From Chitinophaga sp. (GTDB taxonomy: Bacteria; Bacteroidota; Bacteroidia; Chitinophagales; Chitinophagaceae), in NCBI RefSeq assembly GCF_019236475.1, contig NZ_JAFAIX010000007.1:124001-188000 (forward strand): a stretch of DNA of 64,000 bases, in the 5' to 3' direction. Positions 52,795 through 62,283 of this stretch are shown piece by piece. The notes beneath the pieces were generated by a model, which was not told the origin of the DNA, did not search any database, and worked only from the letters and a program-made list of their open reading frames with translations. Position numbers and translations under genes: made by a program. Numbering within the stretch: the stretch's first letter is position 1; every line of letters starts with the position of its first letter.

Positions 52795-53867
52795 AACTCC
52801 TGATTTAAACAGAGCTCCAGCTTTGCTGTAAATACGCGCTGTGCCACTGTGGTTTCAAATGTATGGGTTTCCGAGTAAAGTAATAGGAGTTGTTTTCGGA
52901 TATTCTCTAGTCCGATGCCCAGTTGCTGGTCTACTTTTATTTGGAAGGTGTTACTGATTTCAAAGGTAAGCTTATCCTGATTTTGGGTTAGTTTGATCTG
53001 GATTTGCGGTGAACCTGCATCTTCGCCAGCGCCATGCTTGAAGGCATTTTCGGTGAGCGATAATAATATCAGCGGGGCAATTGCAACATCCTGCTGTACC
53101 TGATGCTCGAAGGAAATGATCAGTCGCTCATCATACCGGAGTTTTTCCAATTCAATGTAATTCTGCAACAGCGTGATTTCCTGCGACACTGGCACAAACA
53201 TTTTCCCAGAACGATATAACAAGGTATCCAGTATTTCGGATAACCGCGCGATAGCGGGGGAAGTCTGGGGTGATTGCAGGATAGACAAAGAGTAGATATT
53301 GTTTAGGGTATTGAACAGGAAATGAGGATTGAGTTGGGCTTTCAAGGCCATTAATTCCATGTCTGCCTTCTGTTTCTCTAGGTCCAATGCCCGTTTATTG
53401 ACCACATATTGGTCTTTTAGCAGTTTGATAAAGATAAAAACGAATGCAAAAGAAAACGCATGAATGAAGTAATGCCAAAACAGGTAATGCATATCTGTCA
53501 ATATTTCTGGTATAGACTCCTGTTCAAATGGCCTCCGGCGAATAAGCGGTTCCATGATATAAATCGTGATGATCCGGGATATTACCATAATCACGTAAAG
53601 CCCTGCCAGAGAGGAAAACAAGGTCTTTATATATTGCTTCCCCGTTAATACCCGCGGCAAAACAAAATATGCAAAAAAATAAGATGTGATAGCGGCATAA
53701 CTAATAAAGAAGAAGCTATTGACCATTTCCTGTTGAAAGGAATATTCATTGTCGGTAGCACTATTATATCGCGACATCGCCAAGACATAAGTCCCTATCC
53801 AGTAGGTGAAATGCGTAAGGAACCTGTATTTGCTGGTGAATTGTAAGAATCTTTCCACTAAAGGCAT
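52791..53867 (-). CDS. LytS-type sensor histidine kinase
   Basis: 358 residues. Four membrane segments (about 15-35, 47-68, 78-100, 118-145) are followed by a coiled linker (DLEKQKADMELMALKAQ). The His_kinase domain has the phospho-acceptor His in LNPHFLFNTLNNIYSL (near residue 181), and the ATPase N-box is LSLTENAFKHG, ending LGIGLENIRKQLLLLYS. Inner-membrane sensor of an unknown signal, acting on the LytTR regulator whose start overlaps its stop. Divergent from the outer-membrane barrel gene at 54068. Confidence 0.93.
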   Translation of the reverse strand: MPLVERFLQFTSKYRFLTHFTYWIGTYVLAMSRYNSATDNEYSFQQEMVNSFFFISYAAITSYFFAYFVLPRVLTGKQYIKTLFSSLAGLYVIMVISRIITIYIMEPLIRRRPFEQESIPEILTDMHYLFWHYFIHAFSFAFVFIFIKLLKDQYVVNKRALDLEKQKADMELMALKAQLNPHFLFNTLNNIYSLSILQSPQTSPAIARLSEILDTLLYRSGKMFVPVSQEITLLQNYIELEKLRYDERLIISFEHQVQQDVAIAPLILLSLTENAFKHGAGEDAGSPQIQIKLTQNQDKLTFEISNTFQIKVDQQLGIGLENIRKQLLLLYSETHTFETTVAQRVFTAKLELCLNQEL

Positions 53868-54067
53868 AATGGTAAAAGTAACAAACTTTATAGCATGATC
53901 ACCCTATCGAAGACGAAATGGCCCGTTCCGCATATGAAAATGAGCTGCGCGTAGTTAAACCTTCTTTTGTACCAATAGCGTACTCTCTGTATCCTGTAAC
54001 CTACTGTTCATCGACGCGTGCTGCATTGGCTCCTACAAACTTTCACATTTGCACAAACTCACGAAAA

Positions 54068-56407
54068 ATGAAGCAATTTTTATTGATGCTATGTTGCCTG
54101 GGGATAGGAATACCAGTATTCAGCCAAACCTATGTACTCAAAGGACGGATTATTTCCGCCACCACGAAGGAAGCCATCATTGGCGCCACTATTTTAGTAC
54201 AATCGCAAAAAGACTCCACCAAGCAATTTCATGCGGCCACCAGTTCGGAGGGCGATTTCACCCTGACCATCCCAGTTGGCAACTATACCTTCCAAACTTG
54301 GGGATTCAATTATAATACCCACTCACGCGCTATCGCGCTGCGAAATAACCTGGATCTTGGCAACATCAGCTTGACCGATCATGTAAAGCAATTATCGACT
54401 GTGCAGGTGCAGGGAGAGAAGTCGACGCTCGAATTGAAGACAGATAAGAAGATATTCCATGTGGGTAAAGATATATTGTCCAAGGGTGGTAATGCAAACG
54501 ATATATTGAATAATGTACCATCGGTCAACGTGGATATACAAGGGAAGGTATCTCTGCGCGACAACCAAAATGTTCGGATATTGATCAATGGCAAACCTTC
54601 CATGCTTACCCAAAACAATGGCCTATCGCAGATCCCGGCAGCAAATATTGAAAAAATTGAAGTGATTACAAACCCTTCTGCTGCCTATGAAGCACAGGGC
54701 AGCGCAGGAATTATCAATATAGTACTGAAGAAGAATGCCTCCCAAGGGTTCAATGCCGCGCTACAGGCTGGCCTTTCCAGCCCGAAAAACAACAGTGTCA
54801 ATCTTAATGCCAGCTATAAAACCCAACTGTTTAATGTATTTACGAATATTGGATACCGGGATAGGACTTTATTGTTTGTGGAAGATATTCTGCGTGTCAA
54901 TAAAAAGCCTTATAACCAATTGCAGCAAACGAATCGCTCCGATCTTCATGCGGATAATAGGAATATCTACTTGGGAACGGATATCTATCTCAACGAAAAA
55001 AATACCATCACCGCCAGTTATTATGGCACAAACGTGCGGAACAATGATAGGAATAGCTATCTCTATAATTATTTCAATGCGCAGGGCACCCAAGACAGTG
55101 CTATCAACCGTTTTGAGCAATATCGGGAACCGCAGTTATTCAACGAACTGGAATTAAGTTATAGCCGCACATTTAAGCAACCAGGCCGGAAATGGAGCAC
55201 CTATATGCAATATGATTTCTGGCATGACGACGAAAATCAAAATATTCGTCAATTCAATATGGCGCCTGGTTCCAACCAGGTTCATTTGGTTACGCGTGAT
55301 TTGGAAAGTAGTAAGGATGTTTATTTGCAGAGTGATTATAAGTTACCCTTAAAAGTTGGTCAACTAGAGATGGGGGGGCGTGGGCAATGGCGCGCTATAC
55401 GGAGTGAATATTCGGCTGCCCAGGATGGTAAATTGGTAGACGACAACAATAATAAGCTTTATTATGATGAAAATATTTATGCTGCATACACCCAATATAG
55501 CCGAAAGTGGCGGCAGTTGGATGCACAACTAGGCTTGCGTAGTGAGTTATCTCAGATTCATATCCGCGATCGTGCACAGACCGTCGATAAACGCAAGGAA
55601 TACATCGATCTGTTTCCCACTTTGCACTTGCAATATGGTTTTAAAAATGATTGGAGTGTACAGGGGAGTTATAGCAGGCGGATCAACCGTCCTCAATTCT
55701 GGCAACTGAATACATTCGAAGGCTTATCTGATCAACGTTTCCTCCAGCGGGGCAATGCCAATATAGACCCCATGTACACCAGTGTAGGGGAGTTGGCATT
55801 ATTAATAAAAGCAGGAAAGATCAGTGTGAACCCTGGTATTTACTATCAATATACCACCAATTATTTTGGAGCAGTGATTGAGCCACAGGCGAACGGTAAT
55901 TTTGTGAGAACATGGGCGAATATGGGAACAGAGAACCGTTATGGGTTTGATATGACCACTACCTATAATCCTTATGCCTGGTGGCGTTTGTCATGGGATG
56001 TGAATTGGTACAAGTTTAGTCAGCGTGGTGAATATGCCGGAATTACCTATGCTGCCGATAATACCACTTGGTTTACAACGCTGCGATCCAGCATGCGTTT
56101 CCCAAAAATTATCAATATTGATGGGAGCTTTACATACCGTGGCAAACGCCAGGAAGTACAGATTACGGTAGCGGATCAATACCGTGCGAATATTGGTCTC
56201 TCCAAAGATTTATGGGGAGATAGGATGTCGGTGTCTTTTAGTGTAAATAATATTTTCAATTCCAATATTTATCTCCAGGAAATGAACATTGCGGAGTATT
56301 CTTTGTATTCGCATATGCAGCAAATGGGGGTTATCTATACAGGGAATGTGGTCTATCGTTTTAATCGGAAGAAGAATCAGTCTGACCGTATGCCAACGGA
56401 GAAGTAA
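54068..56407 (+). CDS. TonB-dependent outer-membrane barrel with N-terminal carboxypeptidase-like domain
   Basis: 779 residues from the ATG at 54068 (MKQFLLMLCCLGIGIPVFSQ, signal peptide); the frame upstream to 53918 is not a natural leader. Carboxypeptidase-like regulatory domain: YVLKGRIISATTKEAIIGAT and GDFTLTIPVGNYTFQ. Then a plug with NDILNNVPSVNVDIQGKVSLR and VRILINGKPSML, IEKIEVITNPSAAYEAQG, typical of the OMP_b-brl_3 family, and a 22-strand barrel ending in GNVVYRFNRK. The terminal strand is followed by a short charged tail. Such receptors often take up peptides or metal complexes. The divergent LytS/LytTR pair is a candidate regulator. Confidence 0.92.
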   Translation: MKQFLLMLCCLGIGIPVFSQTYVLKGRIISATTKEAIIGATILVQSQKDSTKQFHAATSSEGDFTLTIPVGNYTFQTWGFNYNTHSRAIALRNNLDLGNISLTDHVKQLSTVQVQGEKSTLELKTDKKIFHVGKDILSKGGNANDILNNVPSVNVDIQGKVSLRDNQNVRILINGKPSMLTQNNGLSQIPAANIEKIEVITNPSAAYEAQGSAGIINIVLKKNASQGFNAALQAGLSSPKNNSVNLNASYKTQLFNVFTNIGYRDRTLLFVEDILRVNKKPYNQLQQTNRSDLHADNRNIYLGTDIYLNEKNTITASYYGTNVRNNDRNSYLYNYFNAQGTQDSAINRFEQYREPQLFNELELSYSRTFKQPGRKWSTYMQYDFWHDDENQNIRQFNMAPGSNQVHLVTRDLESSKDVYLQSDYKLPLKVGQLEMGGRGQWRAIRSEYSAAQDGKLVDDNNNKLYYDENIYAAYTQYSRKWRQLDAQLGLRSELSQIHIRDRAQTVDKRKEYIDLFPTLHLQYGFKNDWSVQGSYSRRINRPQFWQLNTFEGLSDQRFLQRGNANIDPMYTSVGELALLIKAGKISVNPGIYYQYTTNYFGAVIEPQANGNFVRTWANMGTENRYGFDMTTTYNPYAWWRLSWDVNWYKFSQRGEYAGITYAADNTTWFTTLRSSMRFPKIINIDGSFTYRGKRQEVQITVADQYRANIGLSKDLWGDRMSVSFSVNNIFNSNIYLQEMNIAEYSLYSHMQQMGVIYTGNVVYRFNRKKNQSDRMPTEK

Positions 56408-56470
56408 GTTGTTGGCGGCCGGACGAGTGTTCGGCCGCATTTTTAAGTAATTACTGCAAACCGATGATAT

Positions 56471-56478
56471 CGTGTCTC
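56471..56478 (+). repeat. CGTGTCTC intergenic motif, copy 3
   Basis: Ends two bases from the stop of the HabA-like gene; see the motif finding. Confidence 0.3.
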
Positions 56479-56479
56479 C

Positions 56480-56929
56480 CTATAGCTTATTTGTCGCATT
56501 TAACCGTTTATACAATCCAATCAAGATAATCATACAAACAGCCAACATCGCTAAGGAAAGGGATATCAGTAAACAAGAAATAATACCATCCATCAATGGC
56601 GTGCCTGCGGTACCTCCGGCTAACGGCATCATTTTACCAAAACCGGTGATGGCAGCCAATAATACGGCTGCAAGATTTGCAAAGGTGCCAAATAGTACTA
56701 GTCCGAAAGCCACCTTCAACCATTTTATGGGTAATATCACTCTGTCCCATATCAAGCCTAATACCATCAGAAATATTCCGTTCATCACACCTTCGAGGTG
56801 AGCGCTTAAAGCCATTCTGGCGTTAGTCATGTTATGTACGAATAGTCCAATTATTAACCCAAAAAAGAACAGCAAAAGGCCTAAGAAAATTAATTTATTG
56901 GCCTGTGTAATTTGAGATGATGGTGTCAT
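56480..56929 (-). CDS. HabA-like (hydroxylaminobenzene mutase) membrane protein
   Basis: 149 residues with four membrane helices. The block NARMALSAHLEGVMNGIFLMVLG closely follows the (P/A)RMGLSAHLEG-(V/T)MNG signature of hydroxylaminobenzene mutase HabA, followed by TFANLAAVLLAAITGFG and LLISLSLAMLAVCMIIL. The named activity converts hydroxylaminobenzene to 2-aminophenol during nitroarene breakdown; many family members are simply annotated by this name, and the native substrate here is unknown. Inner membrane. Divergent from an AraC-family regulator, which may control it. Confidence 0.75.
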   Translation of the reverse strand: MTPSSQITQANKLIFLGLLLFFFGLIIGLFVHNMTNARMALSAHLEGVMNGIFLMVLGLIWDRVILPIKWLKVAFGLVLFGTFANLAAVLLAAITGFGKMMPLAGGTAGTPLMDGIISCLLISLSLAMLAVCMIILIGLYKRLNATNKL

Positions 56930-56968
56930 AAGATGCCAGTATTATAAGATTTTTTGAAAATTTTTATG

Positions 56969-56976
56969 GAGACACG
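56969..56976 (-). repeat. CGTGTCTC motif, copy 4 (as GAGACACG)
   Basis: In the divergent region between the HabA-like and AraC-type genes. Confidence 0.3.
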
Positions 56977-57083
56977 GAGCCGGGACATGAAGTAACCTCT
57001 CCAGCTCAGGGGGGAGCACAGTTGATAATAAAGATAATAAATCTTTATTAGTTATTTTTTGATAATGGTGGCTGAAAAGGAGC

Positions 57084-57980
57084 GTGTACAAGGGGATCCC
57101 CATTTTATTGCTATCTTTAGGTATGTATTTGGCGCAAAATCTGGCAGTTGATAGGGAGATAAAAGATTCTTTTAAAGTTTCCCGGTTATCCAATAATGGA
57201 TATGCGGAGTCTGTATTTGTGAGTGTAACGTATAACCGGATTTTCATATTGATTAATGCCAAAGGATGCATCCAAATAGATCAACAAGATTTTGTGCTTG
57301 ATGGCCAGGAAATCTTGTTGGTAGCTAAAGGACAGGTATTTGCTTTCACGCCAGATACAATTTTGAATGGATATGAAATTATGTTTGGCGATTGTTTTTG
57401 GGAGAAAACGCCAACAAGTGCATCTAATTGTAAGGCTACATTATTTAACAATCCTGCCTTGCATCAACGATTGCCATTGAGTGTTCAGGATGGGGAAAGT
57501 CTCCTTCCTGTTTGCGAGCTATTATGCCAGGAATATTTAACGGAAGATTATCCGAATAAGTTGGACGCAATGGCTGCCTATTTGAAAATCATGATGATCA
57601 AGCTAGCCAACATTCGGGTATCCGCTGATGGTAATCTAAATGATTTTGATAATCAGTTATATCAAAGATTCCTTGAATTAGTAAGTGTCCGCTTTCATAT
57701 CACCCGTGAGGTATCGGATTTTGCGAGAGAGCTGGCCGTATCGACCCGTAAGCTTGCCGATGTATGTAAGCGGAAAACTGGCCATGGCGCAAAGGAAATC
57801 ATTAACGGACACTTAATTGCAGAAGCCAAGCGCTCCCTTCAATTTTCAACAAAGCCAATAAAGCAGATCGCCTATGATCTGTCATTTGCCACTCCAGAGC
57901 AATTCAGCCATTTTTTTAAGCGAATTACGCATACTTCCCCAGCAGATTATCGGGATGCCTTTGTAAATATTGGCAGGTAA
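57084..57980 (+). CDS. AraC-family transcriptional regulator
   Basis: 298 residues from a GTG at 57084; the ATG at 57123 (MYLAQNLAVDREI) may be the true start, giving 285 residues. The N-terminal cupin-like half has NGYAESVFVSVTYNR and LLVAKGQVFAFTPDT. The C-terminal double HTH has REVSDFARELAVSTRKLADVCKRKTG (first HTH) and PIKQIAYDLSFATPEQFSHFFKRITHTSPADYR (second HTH, with the F-S-H-F-F-K-R and P-x-x-Y-R signature). It senses an unknown small molecule in the cytoplasm. Divergent from the HabA-like gene with 154 bp between starts. Confidence 0.9.
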   Translation: MYKGIPILLLSLGMYLAQNLAVDREIKDSFKVSRLSNNGYAESVFVSVTYNRIFILINAKGCIQIDQQDFVLDGQEILLVAKGQVFAFTPDTILNGYEIMFGDCFWEKTPTSASNCKATLFNNPALHQRLPLSVQDGESLLPVCELLCQEYLTEDYPNKLDAMAAYLKIMMIKLANIRVSADGNLNDFDNQLYQRFLELVSVRFHITREVSDFARELAVSTRKLADVCKRKTGHGAKEIINGHLIAEAKRSLQFSTKPIKQIAYDLSFATPEQFSHFFKRITHTSPADYRDAFVNIGR

Positions 57981-58019
57981 TCTACGCTTTTTGACATTCT
58001 CCACACGATGACTGTCTGC

Positions 58020-58027
58020 TAGCTTTG
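58020..58027 (+). promoter_or_regulatory. -7 element (TAGCTTTG) before the HD-domain gene
   Basis: A perfect TAnnTTTG box 20 bp before the ATG at 58047. No TTTG at the usual distance is found, so only the -7 element is called. Confidence 0.45.
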
Positions 58028-58046
58028 CTGCATAAAATTATACCTT

Positions 58047-58697
58047 ATGTCAGTAAGCAGAATAAAATCAATTGCAGGAATTGCTATTCCTGATAGTAAG
58101 ATGGCGATGGAAGCCACTGAATTATTGCTGGAGCATGGCACCGAATTTATCTATAATCATTCCATGAGGGTATTTTTGTTCTCTTCTTTAAACGGTCAAA
58201 GATCCAAAGTGAAGTATGATGCAGAGTTGTTATATATCAGCGCTGTTTTTCATGATTTAGGGTTGGTACCTCATTATAGCAGTCCGGATTTGCGTTTTGA
58301 AGTGGATGGCGCCAATGCTGCAAGGGAATTTTTAAAAAGTCATGGTGTATCCAAAGAATCGGTACAATTGGTATGGGATACGATTGCATTGCATACCTCC
58401 ATTGGTATTGCAGAACATAAAGAAGCCGAAGTATCCTTAATGTATTCAGGGGTAGGATTGGATGTAATGGGAGAGGGGTATGAACATTTGAGCGAAGCTC
58501 ATCGCAATGAAATCATTGCAGCCTTTCCAAGAACTGATTTTAAGAAACGCATTATCCCAACTTTCTTTGGGGGCTTTGAACATAAGACAGATACCACTTT
58601 CGGTAATATAAAAGCCGATGTATGTGCATTTATGATCCCAGGATTTCAGCGGAAGAACTTCTGCGATTGTATCCTGCATTCACCTTGGCATGAGTAA
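58047..58697 (+). CDS. HD-domain hydrolase (cyanamide-hydratase-like)
   Basis: 216 residues. HD metal motif: His38 in YNHSMRVFLFSS, His69-Asp70 in SAVFHDLGLVPHY, then RFEVDGANAAREFLKSHG and LVWDTIALHTSIGIAEHKEAE, with the distal His. The order N-H-S-x-R-V-F, F-H-D-L-G, FEVDGANAAR and I-A-L-H-T-S is that of the Ddi2/cyanamide-hydratase-like HD proteins. Members hydrate cyanamide or hydrolyse other small molecules; the real substrate is open. Cytoplasmic. Single gene, ended by a long hairpin shared with the convergent membrane protein gene. Confidence 0.85.
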   Translation: MSVSRIKSIAGIAIPDSKMAMEATELLLEHGTEFIYNHSMRVFLFSSLNGQRSKVKYDAELLYISAVFHDLGLVPHYSSPDLRFEVDGANAAREFLKSHGVSKESVQLVWDTIALHTSIGIAEHKEAEVSLMYSGVGLDVMGEGYEHLSEAHRNEIIAAFPRTDFKKRIIPTFFGGFEHKTDTTFGNIKADVCAFMIPGFQRKNFCDCILHSPWHE

Positions 58698-58735
58698 TGG
58701 ACTCTCTTTGGGTTCACTATTATAAATAAAAGGCG

Positions 58736-58778
58736 TTAAAAGAAAGCAGGCGACCATTAGTCGCCTGCTTTCTTTTAA
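58736..58778. terminator. Very long bidirectional terminator
   Basis: Perfect 19-bp stem (left arm 58736-58754, right arm 58760-58778) with a 5-base loop. It overlaps the stop codon of the minus-strand gene at 58775. Confidence 0.9.
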
Positions 58779-59470
58779 TATTGTGTAAGGATGAACTTAG
58801 TAAGTATCGTAAAACATAAAAGGATCAGTACTGCTCCGGAGAGAATCATCCATTTGCCCTGATCGCGTGTTTTTTCGGAGAAGGCATACATTCGAGTACC
58901 GTCAGGCAGTGTTTTTTTAGTCAGCCGTACAAATGCGCCAATAAAGATGCCAAGGAAAGAGAAAAGCGCTGCATATGGAAACATCGCCAGGAGTACCAAT
59001 AAAGGAGAAAGGAATCCTACTACCTGCCAAAAGAGTGGCAGTTCTTGTGGGGTAGATAGTGTTGCTAGCCGTTTGTTTTCAAGGGTATCCAATTGTTCTG
59101 AGGAGTAGGAGATGCCTTGCTGTTCCAGTAGCTTTAACGCTAGCACATAATCGAAATCGCCCCATTCATCTTTTTTATTGATGACCTCCTTTAATTCTTC
59201 CGTGGTAAAAGACAGCAGGTAATAGTCTGGTTCTACATCTGCAGCAGCAATGTTGATCTGGCTTTTTAGCACCATATCTGCCTGAGAGAAATAATCTGCA
59301 GGAACCTTCACAAGGTGGCGCTGATCAAAGTTTTGGCCTAAATATAATTTATCTGTGAGCACTACTTCTTCTTCATATTCCACAGGGATATTGTTTTCAT
59401 GCAGGAGGGACATAACTTCGCCAGCTTGTTCAGCGGTATGATACCTTTTAAAAGTGAGCATTTTTTTCAT
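58775..59470 (-). CDS. Membrane protein with an N-terminal DUF2007-like domain
   Basis: 231 residues from the ATG at 59470; the longer frame to 59575 has a non-typical leader. The N-terminus (FKRYHTAEQAGEVMSLLHENNIPVEYEEE) resembles the DUF2007/prokaryotic signal-transducing domain that reads 'position-dependent' inserts: strand, helix with E-A-x-x-x-x-L-x-x-x-x-I. A middle acidic helical part (TEELKEVINKKDEWGDFDYVLALKLL) is followed by two membrane spans (LFWQVVGFLSPLLVLLAMF; FSFLGIFIGAFVRL) and a third near the end (MILSGAVLILLCFTILTKF). The function is unknown. The terminator overlaps its stop. Confidence 0.6.
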   Translation of the reverse strand: MKKMLTFKRYHTAEQAGEVMSLLHENNIPVEYEEEVVLTDKLYLGQNFDQRHLVKVPADYFSQADMVLKSQINIAAADVEPDYYLLSFTTEELKEVINKKDEWGDFDYVLALKLLEQQGISYSSEQLDTLENKRLATLSTPQELPLFWQVVGFLSPLLVLLAMFPYAALFSFLGIFIGAFVRLTKKTLPDGTRMYAFSEKTRDQGKWMILSGAVLILLCFTILTKFILTQY

Positions 59471-59698
59471 AGACAGGATATAGGAATTGAAAAGTAGTGC
59501 TAATATTTGTGAAATGCAAATGCGGGATAGGTGGGTATTCTGGCGCTGGATGCTTTCTAGTATGATTTTTAGCATCTAAAAAGGCCTCCAGTTGATATAG
59601 TTTTATAATAGGATTGACCTTATCAACCAAAGTTTAAGTAAAGTCATTCCATTATAAATGAAAAAGACCCTATATTTCGGCCGATTAAACAGTAAACA

Positions 59699-61231
59699 AT
59701 GAGACTACGAACTTGGATGGGTGTGCTATTCTCCCTAGCGGTTTCCTGTACGGCATGGGCACAGCAAAGACCCAATGTGATTATTATTGTATCAGATGAT
59801 CATGCGTATCAAGCCATCAGTGCTTATGGTAACAAATTGATAAAAACGCCTGGTATAGACAGAATAGCGAATGAAGGAGTACGATTTGATCGCGCTTATG
59901 TCACCAATTCCATTTGTGGCCCGAGCAGAGCAGTGATTCTGACAGGAAAGTATTCCCACAAAAATGGCTTCAAAGACAACGACCACTCCCGCTTCGATGG
60001 CTCTCAAAACTCTTTCATCAAAGAACTGACTAAAAGTGGCTATCAAACGGCTTGGATTGGCAAATGGCACTTGGAAACAAAACCAGAGGGTTTTAGTTTC
60101 TGGGAGATATTACCAGGGCAAGGGCAATATTACAATCCTGATTTTATACAGATGGATAGCTCTAAAACGAGGATTCAGGGGTATGCTACCAATATCATAG
60201 AAGATCTCTCTGAAAACTGGCTGGATCACCGAGATACCACCAAACCATTTTGCCTGGTAATAGGTCATAAGGCAACGCACCGCGAGTGGTTGCCGGATAC
60301 CGTTGATTTAGGCAGATATGATCATATTAAATTCCCACTGCCATCCAATTTCTATGATGATTACAATACCAGGAAGGCCGCTGCTGTACAGGATATGACT
60401 ATTGCCAAAACCATGACCATGAAGTCTGATTTGAAAATGTTTGATTCTGAAGAAGAAGCAAACAAAGACGGCAATGTTAATCGGATGAACCCCGCGCAAA
60501 GAGCGCGTTTTGATGCCTATTATAAAGTTATTCATAAAGACCTGTTAGCCAAAAATCTTTCCGGGAATGCCCTTACAGAGTGGAAATATCAGCGCTATAT
60601 GCATGATTATCTAAGTACTGCGGCAGCCTTAGACCGTAATATTAACCGTACCCTCGATTACCTGGATAAGCACCAGTTGACAGATAATACCATCGTTATT
60701 TACTTATCCGACCAGGGCTTTTATCTGGGAGAACACGGTTGGTTTGATAAACGCTGGATGTATGAAGAGTCTTTCAGAACACCGATGTTGATGCGTTATC
60801 CGGGTGTTTTAAAACCTGGTGTTATTAGTAAGGATTTTGTGATGAACTTGGATATCGCCCCAACTGTGCTGGATGCGGCAGGCGTTAAAATTCCGGCGGA
60901 TATGCAAGGTGAATCAATGCTGCCACTGCTGAAACATACGAAGCAGAAGGGAAGGGATGCCATGTACTATCATTACTATGAAAATACGGTTCACCACGTA
61001 TCTCCGCAGTTTGGTATCAAAACCCAACGCTATAAACTCATTCGGTTTTATGAACGCGTAGAGGGTTGGGAGTTGTTCGACTTGGAAAAAGATAAGTCAG
61101 AAATGAATAACGTGTATGGGAAAAAAGGATATGAAGCCATCACTGCTCAACTGAAAAAGCAACTTGCTGCCTTAATTGTAAAATATGAAGACACCGAGGC
61201 GGCGGAGTTAATGAAGATAGAAGTGAAATAA
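59699..61231 (+). CDS. Exported sulfatase (S1 family, Cys-type)
   Basis: 510 residues with a signal peptide (MRLRTWMGVLFSLAVSCTAWA-Q). Sulfatase metal site Asp33-Asp34 in VIIIVSDDHAYQ. Formylglycine site Cys73-G-P-S-R in NSICGPSRAVILTGKYSHKNG (core CGPSR), which needs a formylglycine-generating enzyme or anSME made elsewhere in the cell. Also IGKWHLETKPEG, KATHREWLPD, LSDQGFYLGEHGWFDKRW and an alpha/beta C-terminal domain (DUF4976-type, YYHYYENTVHHV; GWELFDLEKDKSE). It removes sulfate from a glycan, periplasmic. The locus has no other sugar gene nearby, so the target is not clear. Confidence 0.93.
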   Translation: MRLRTWMGVLFSLAVSCTAWAQQRPNVIIIVSDDHAYQAISAYGNKLIKTPGIDRIANEGVRFDRAYVTNSICGPSRAVILTGKYSHKNGFKDNDHSRFDGSQNSFIKELTKSGYQTAWIGKWHLETKPEGFSFWEILPGQGQYYNPDFIQMDSSKTRIQGYATNIIEDLSENWLDHRDTTKPFCLVIGHKATHREWLPDTVDLGRYDHIKFPLPSNFYDDYNTRKAAAVQDMTIAKTMTMKSDLKMFDSEEEANKDGNVNRMNPAQRARFDAYYKVIHKDLLAKNLSGNALTEWKYQRYMHDYLSTAAALDRNINRTLDYLDKHQLTDNTIVIYLSDQGFYLGEHGWFDKRWMYEESFRTPMLMRYPGVLKPGVISKDFVMNLDIAPTVLDAAGVKIPADMQGESMLPLLKHTKQKGRDAMYYHYYENTVHHVSPQFGIKTQRYKLIRFYERVEGWELFDLEKDKSEMNNVYGKKGYEAITAQLKKQLAALIVKYEDTEAAELMKIEVK

Positions 61232-61363
61232 CTAGAACGGTGATACGTATTAATAACAAAATCTTCCTGGAGAAGTTGCGGATTGAATATAGCATTATAT
61301 TATCCGAAGGTGATACAATTGTTCACAAGATCATTCAATTACAAATAAGCATTACCATTTAGA

Positions 61364-61371
61364 GAGACACG
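61364..61371 (-). repeat. CGTGTCTC motif, copy 5 (as GAGACACG)
   Basis: Between the sulfatase stop and the following terminator hairpin. Confidence 0.3.
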
Positions 61372-61384
61372 GATAATCGGGTAT

Positions 61385-61433
61385 AAAACGGTTACACCGA
61401 GGACCATAGCCACGGCGTAACCGTTTTTATTTT
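61385..61433. terminator. Bidirectional terminator between the sulfatase and M57 genes
   Basis: AAAACGGTTAC and GTAACCGTTTT form an 11-bp stem around a 21-base loop, followed by TATTTTT, between two convergent stops. Confidence 0.8.
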
Positions 61434-61458
61434 TCATGCATTTCCAGCTAGCGATGGG

Positions 61459-62283
61459 TTATTGATAGAGATAGTTTAATGCAATGATATCATTGGCATT
61501 AAAGGTACGGTCGCCACCATTGGAGCAAGCCAGCATCCAAGAGTCTGCATCCGGACCACTAGGGGTACCAGGCAGATATACAGCACCTACACCACCATCA
61601 CCTTCATCTACAGGATCACCGCCGCAGCTATAGGAACGGTCCATATAGTCGGTGTGACGCATGCCGATGCAATGGCCTATTTCGTGCTGGATAACTGAAC
61701 CTACATATAATACATCCGGATTACTACCGTATGCATCAGGGTGGGTATTCATCTGTATAAGGTTATAAGGATCTCCTAAATCGGTAGGGAAACCGGATGA
61801 TCCCAAGGTGATATAGCCACCACTAGGCCCTTGATAAAAGCCCTGGATAGTGATATCGGCATTACCGCTGGTAATGCGCTGGAACTGGATGCGCAGGCCC
61901 AATGCATTGTAACGTTGGATGGCGAGGTCGGTGCCTTGAACGAAAGCACTTCCCAGATTGGATACAGTTACAGTAATCACCCGTGGCAGACCACCTACCA
62001 GGTTATTGGTGGAATACTGTTCTGTTTTGGCCACTCTTACTTTATTATTTTTGGCTCTCTGACTAAGATCTTTTGAACTAAGGAAAATATCTCCTTCTAC
62101 GAGATAGCCTCCATTTACGACGTGTACATTGCTGGTACTAAAGCCTTTTGCTTTGATTTGTGCTAACACTTCGTTAGAGAGATTGGGTTTGTTAGCACTG
62201 CCTTGTTTGTTATCTTTCTGGCAGGAAGTGATGAAAGCACCTGCCAACAAGCAGAGCAGGAATAAAAATGCTTGATTTTTCAT
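61459..62283 (-). CDS. M57-type zinc metalloprotease lipoprotein
   Basis: 274 residues. Signal ends ITSC with lipidation Cys21. The zinc motif HEIGHCIGMRH (residues 200-210, HExxHxxGxxH with Glu201 catalytic) is the 'HEIGH' dual-action type. It is followed by a Cys/Gly-rich stretch (SYSCGGDPVDEGDGG) and ends in NDIIALNYLYQ. It is a secreted or surface peptidase of unknown target. Single gene. The long leader (62284-62880 on the other side) is empty. Confidence 0.92.
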   Translation of the reverse strand: MKNQAFLFLLCLLAGAFITSCQKDNKQGSANKPNLSNEVLAQIKAKGFSTSNVHVVNGGYLVEGDIFLSSKDLSQRAKNNKVRVAKTEQYSTNNLVGGLPRVITVTVSNLGSAFVQGTDLAIQRYNALGLRIQFQRITSGNADITIQGFYQGPSGGYITLGSSGFPTDLGDPYNLIQMNTHPDAYGSNPDVLYVGSVIQHEIGHCIGMRHTDYMDRSYSCGGDPVDEGDGGVGAVYLPGTPSGPDADSWMLACSNGGDRTFNANDIIALNYLYQ

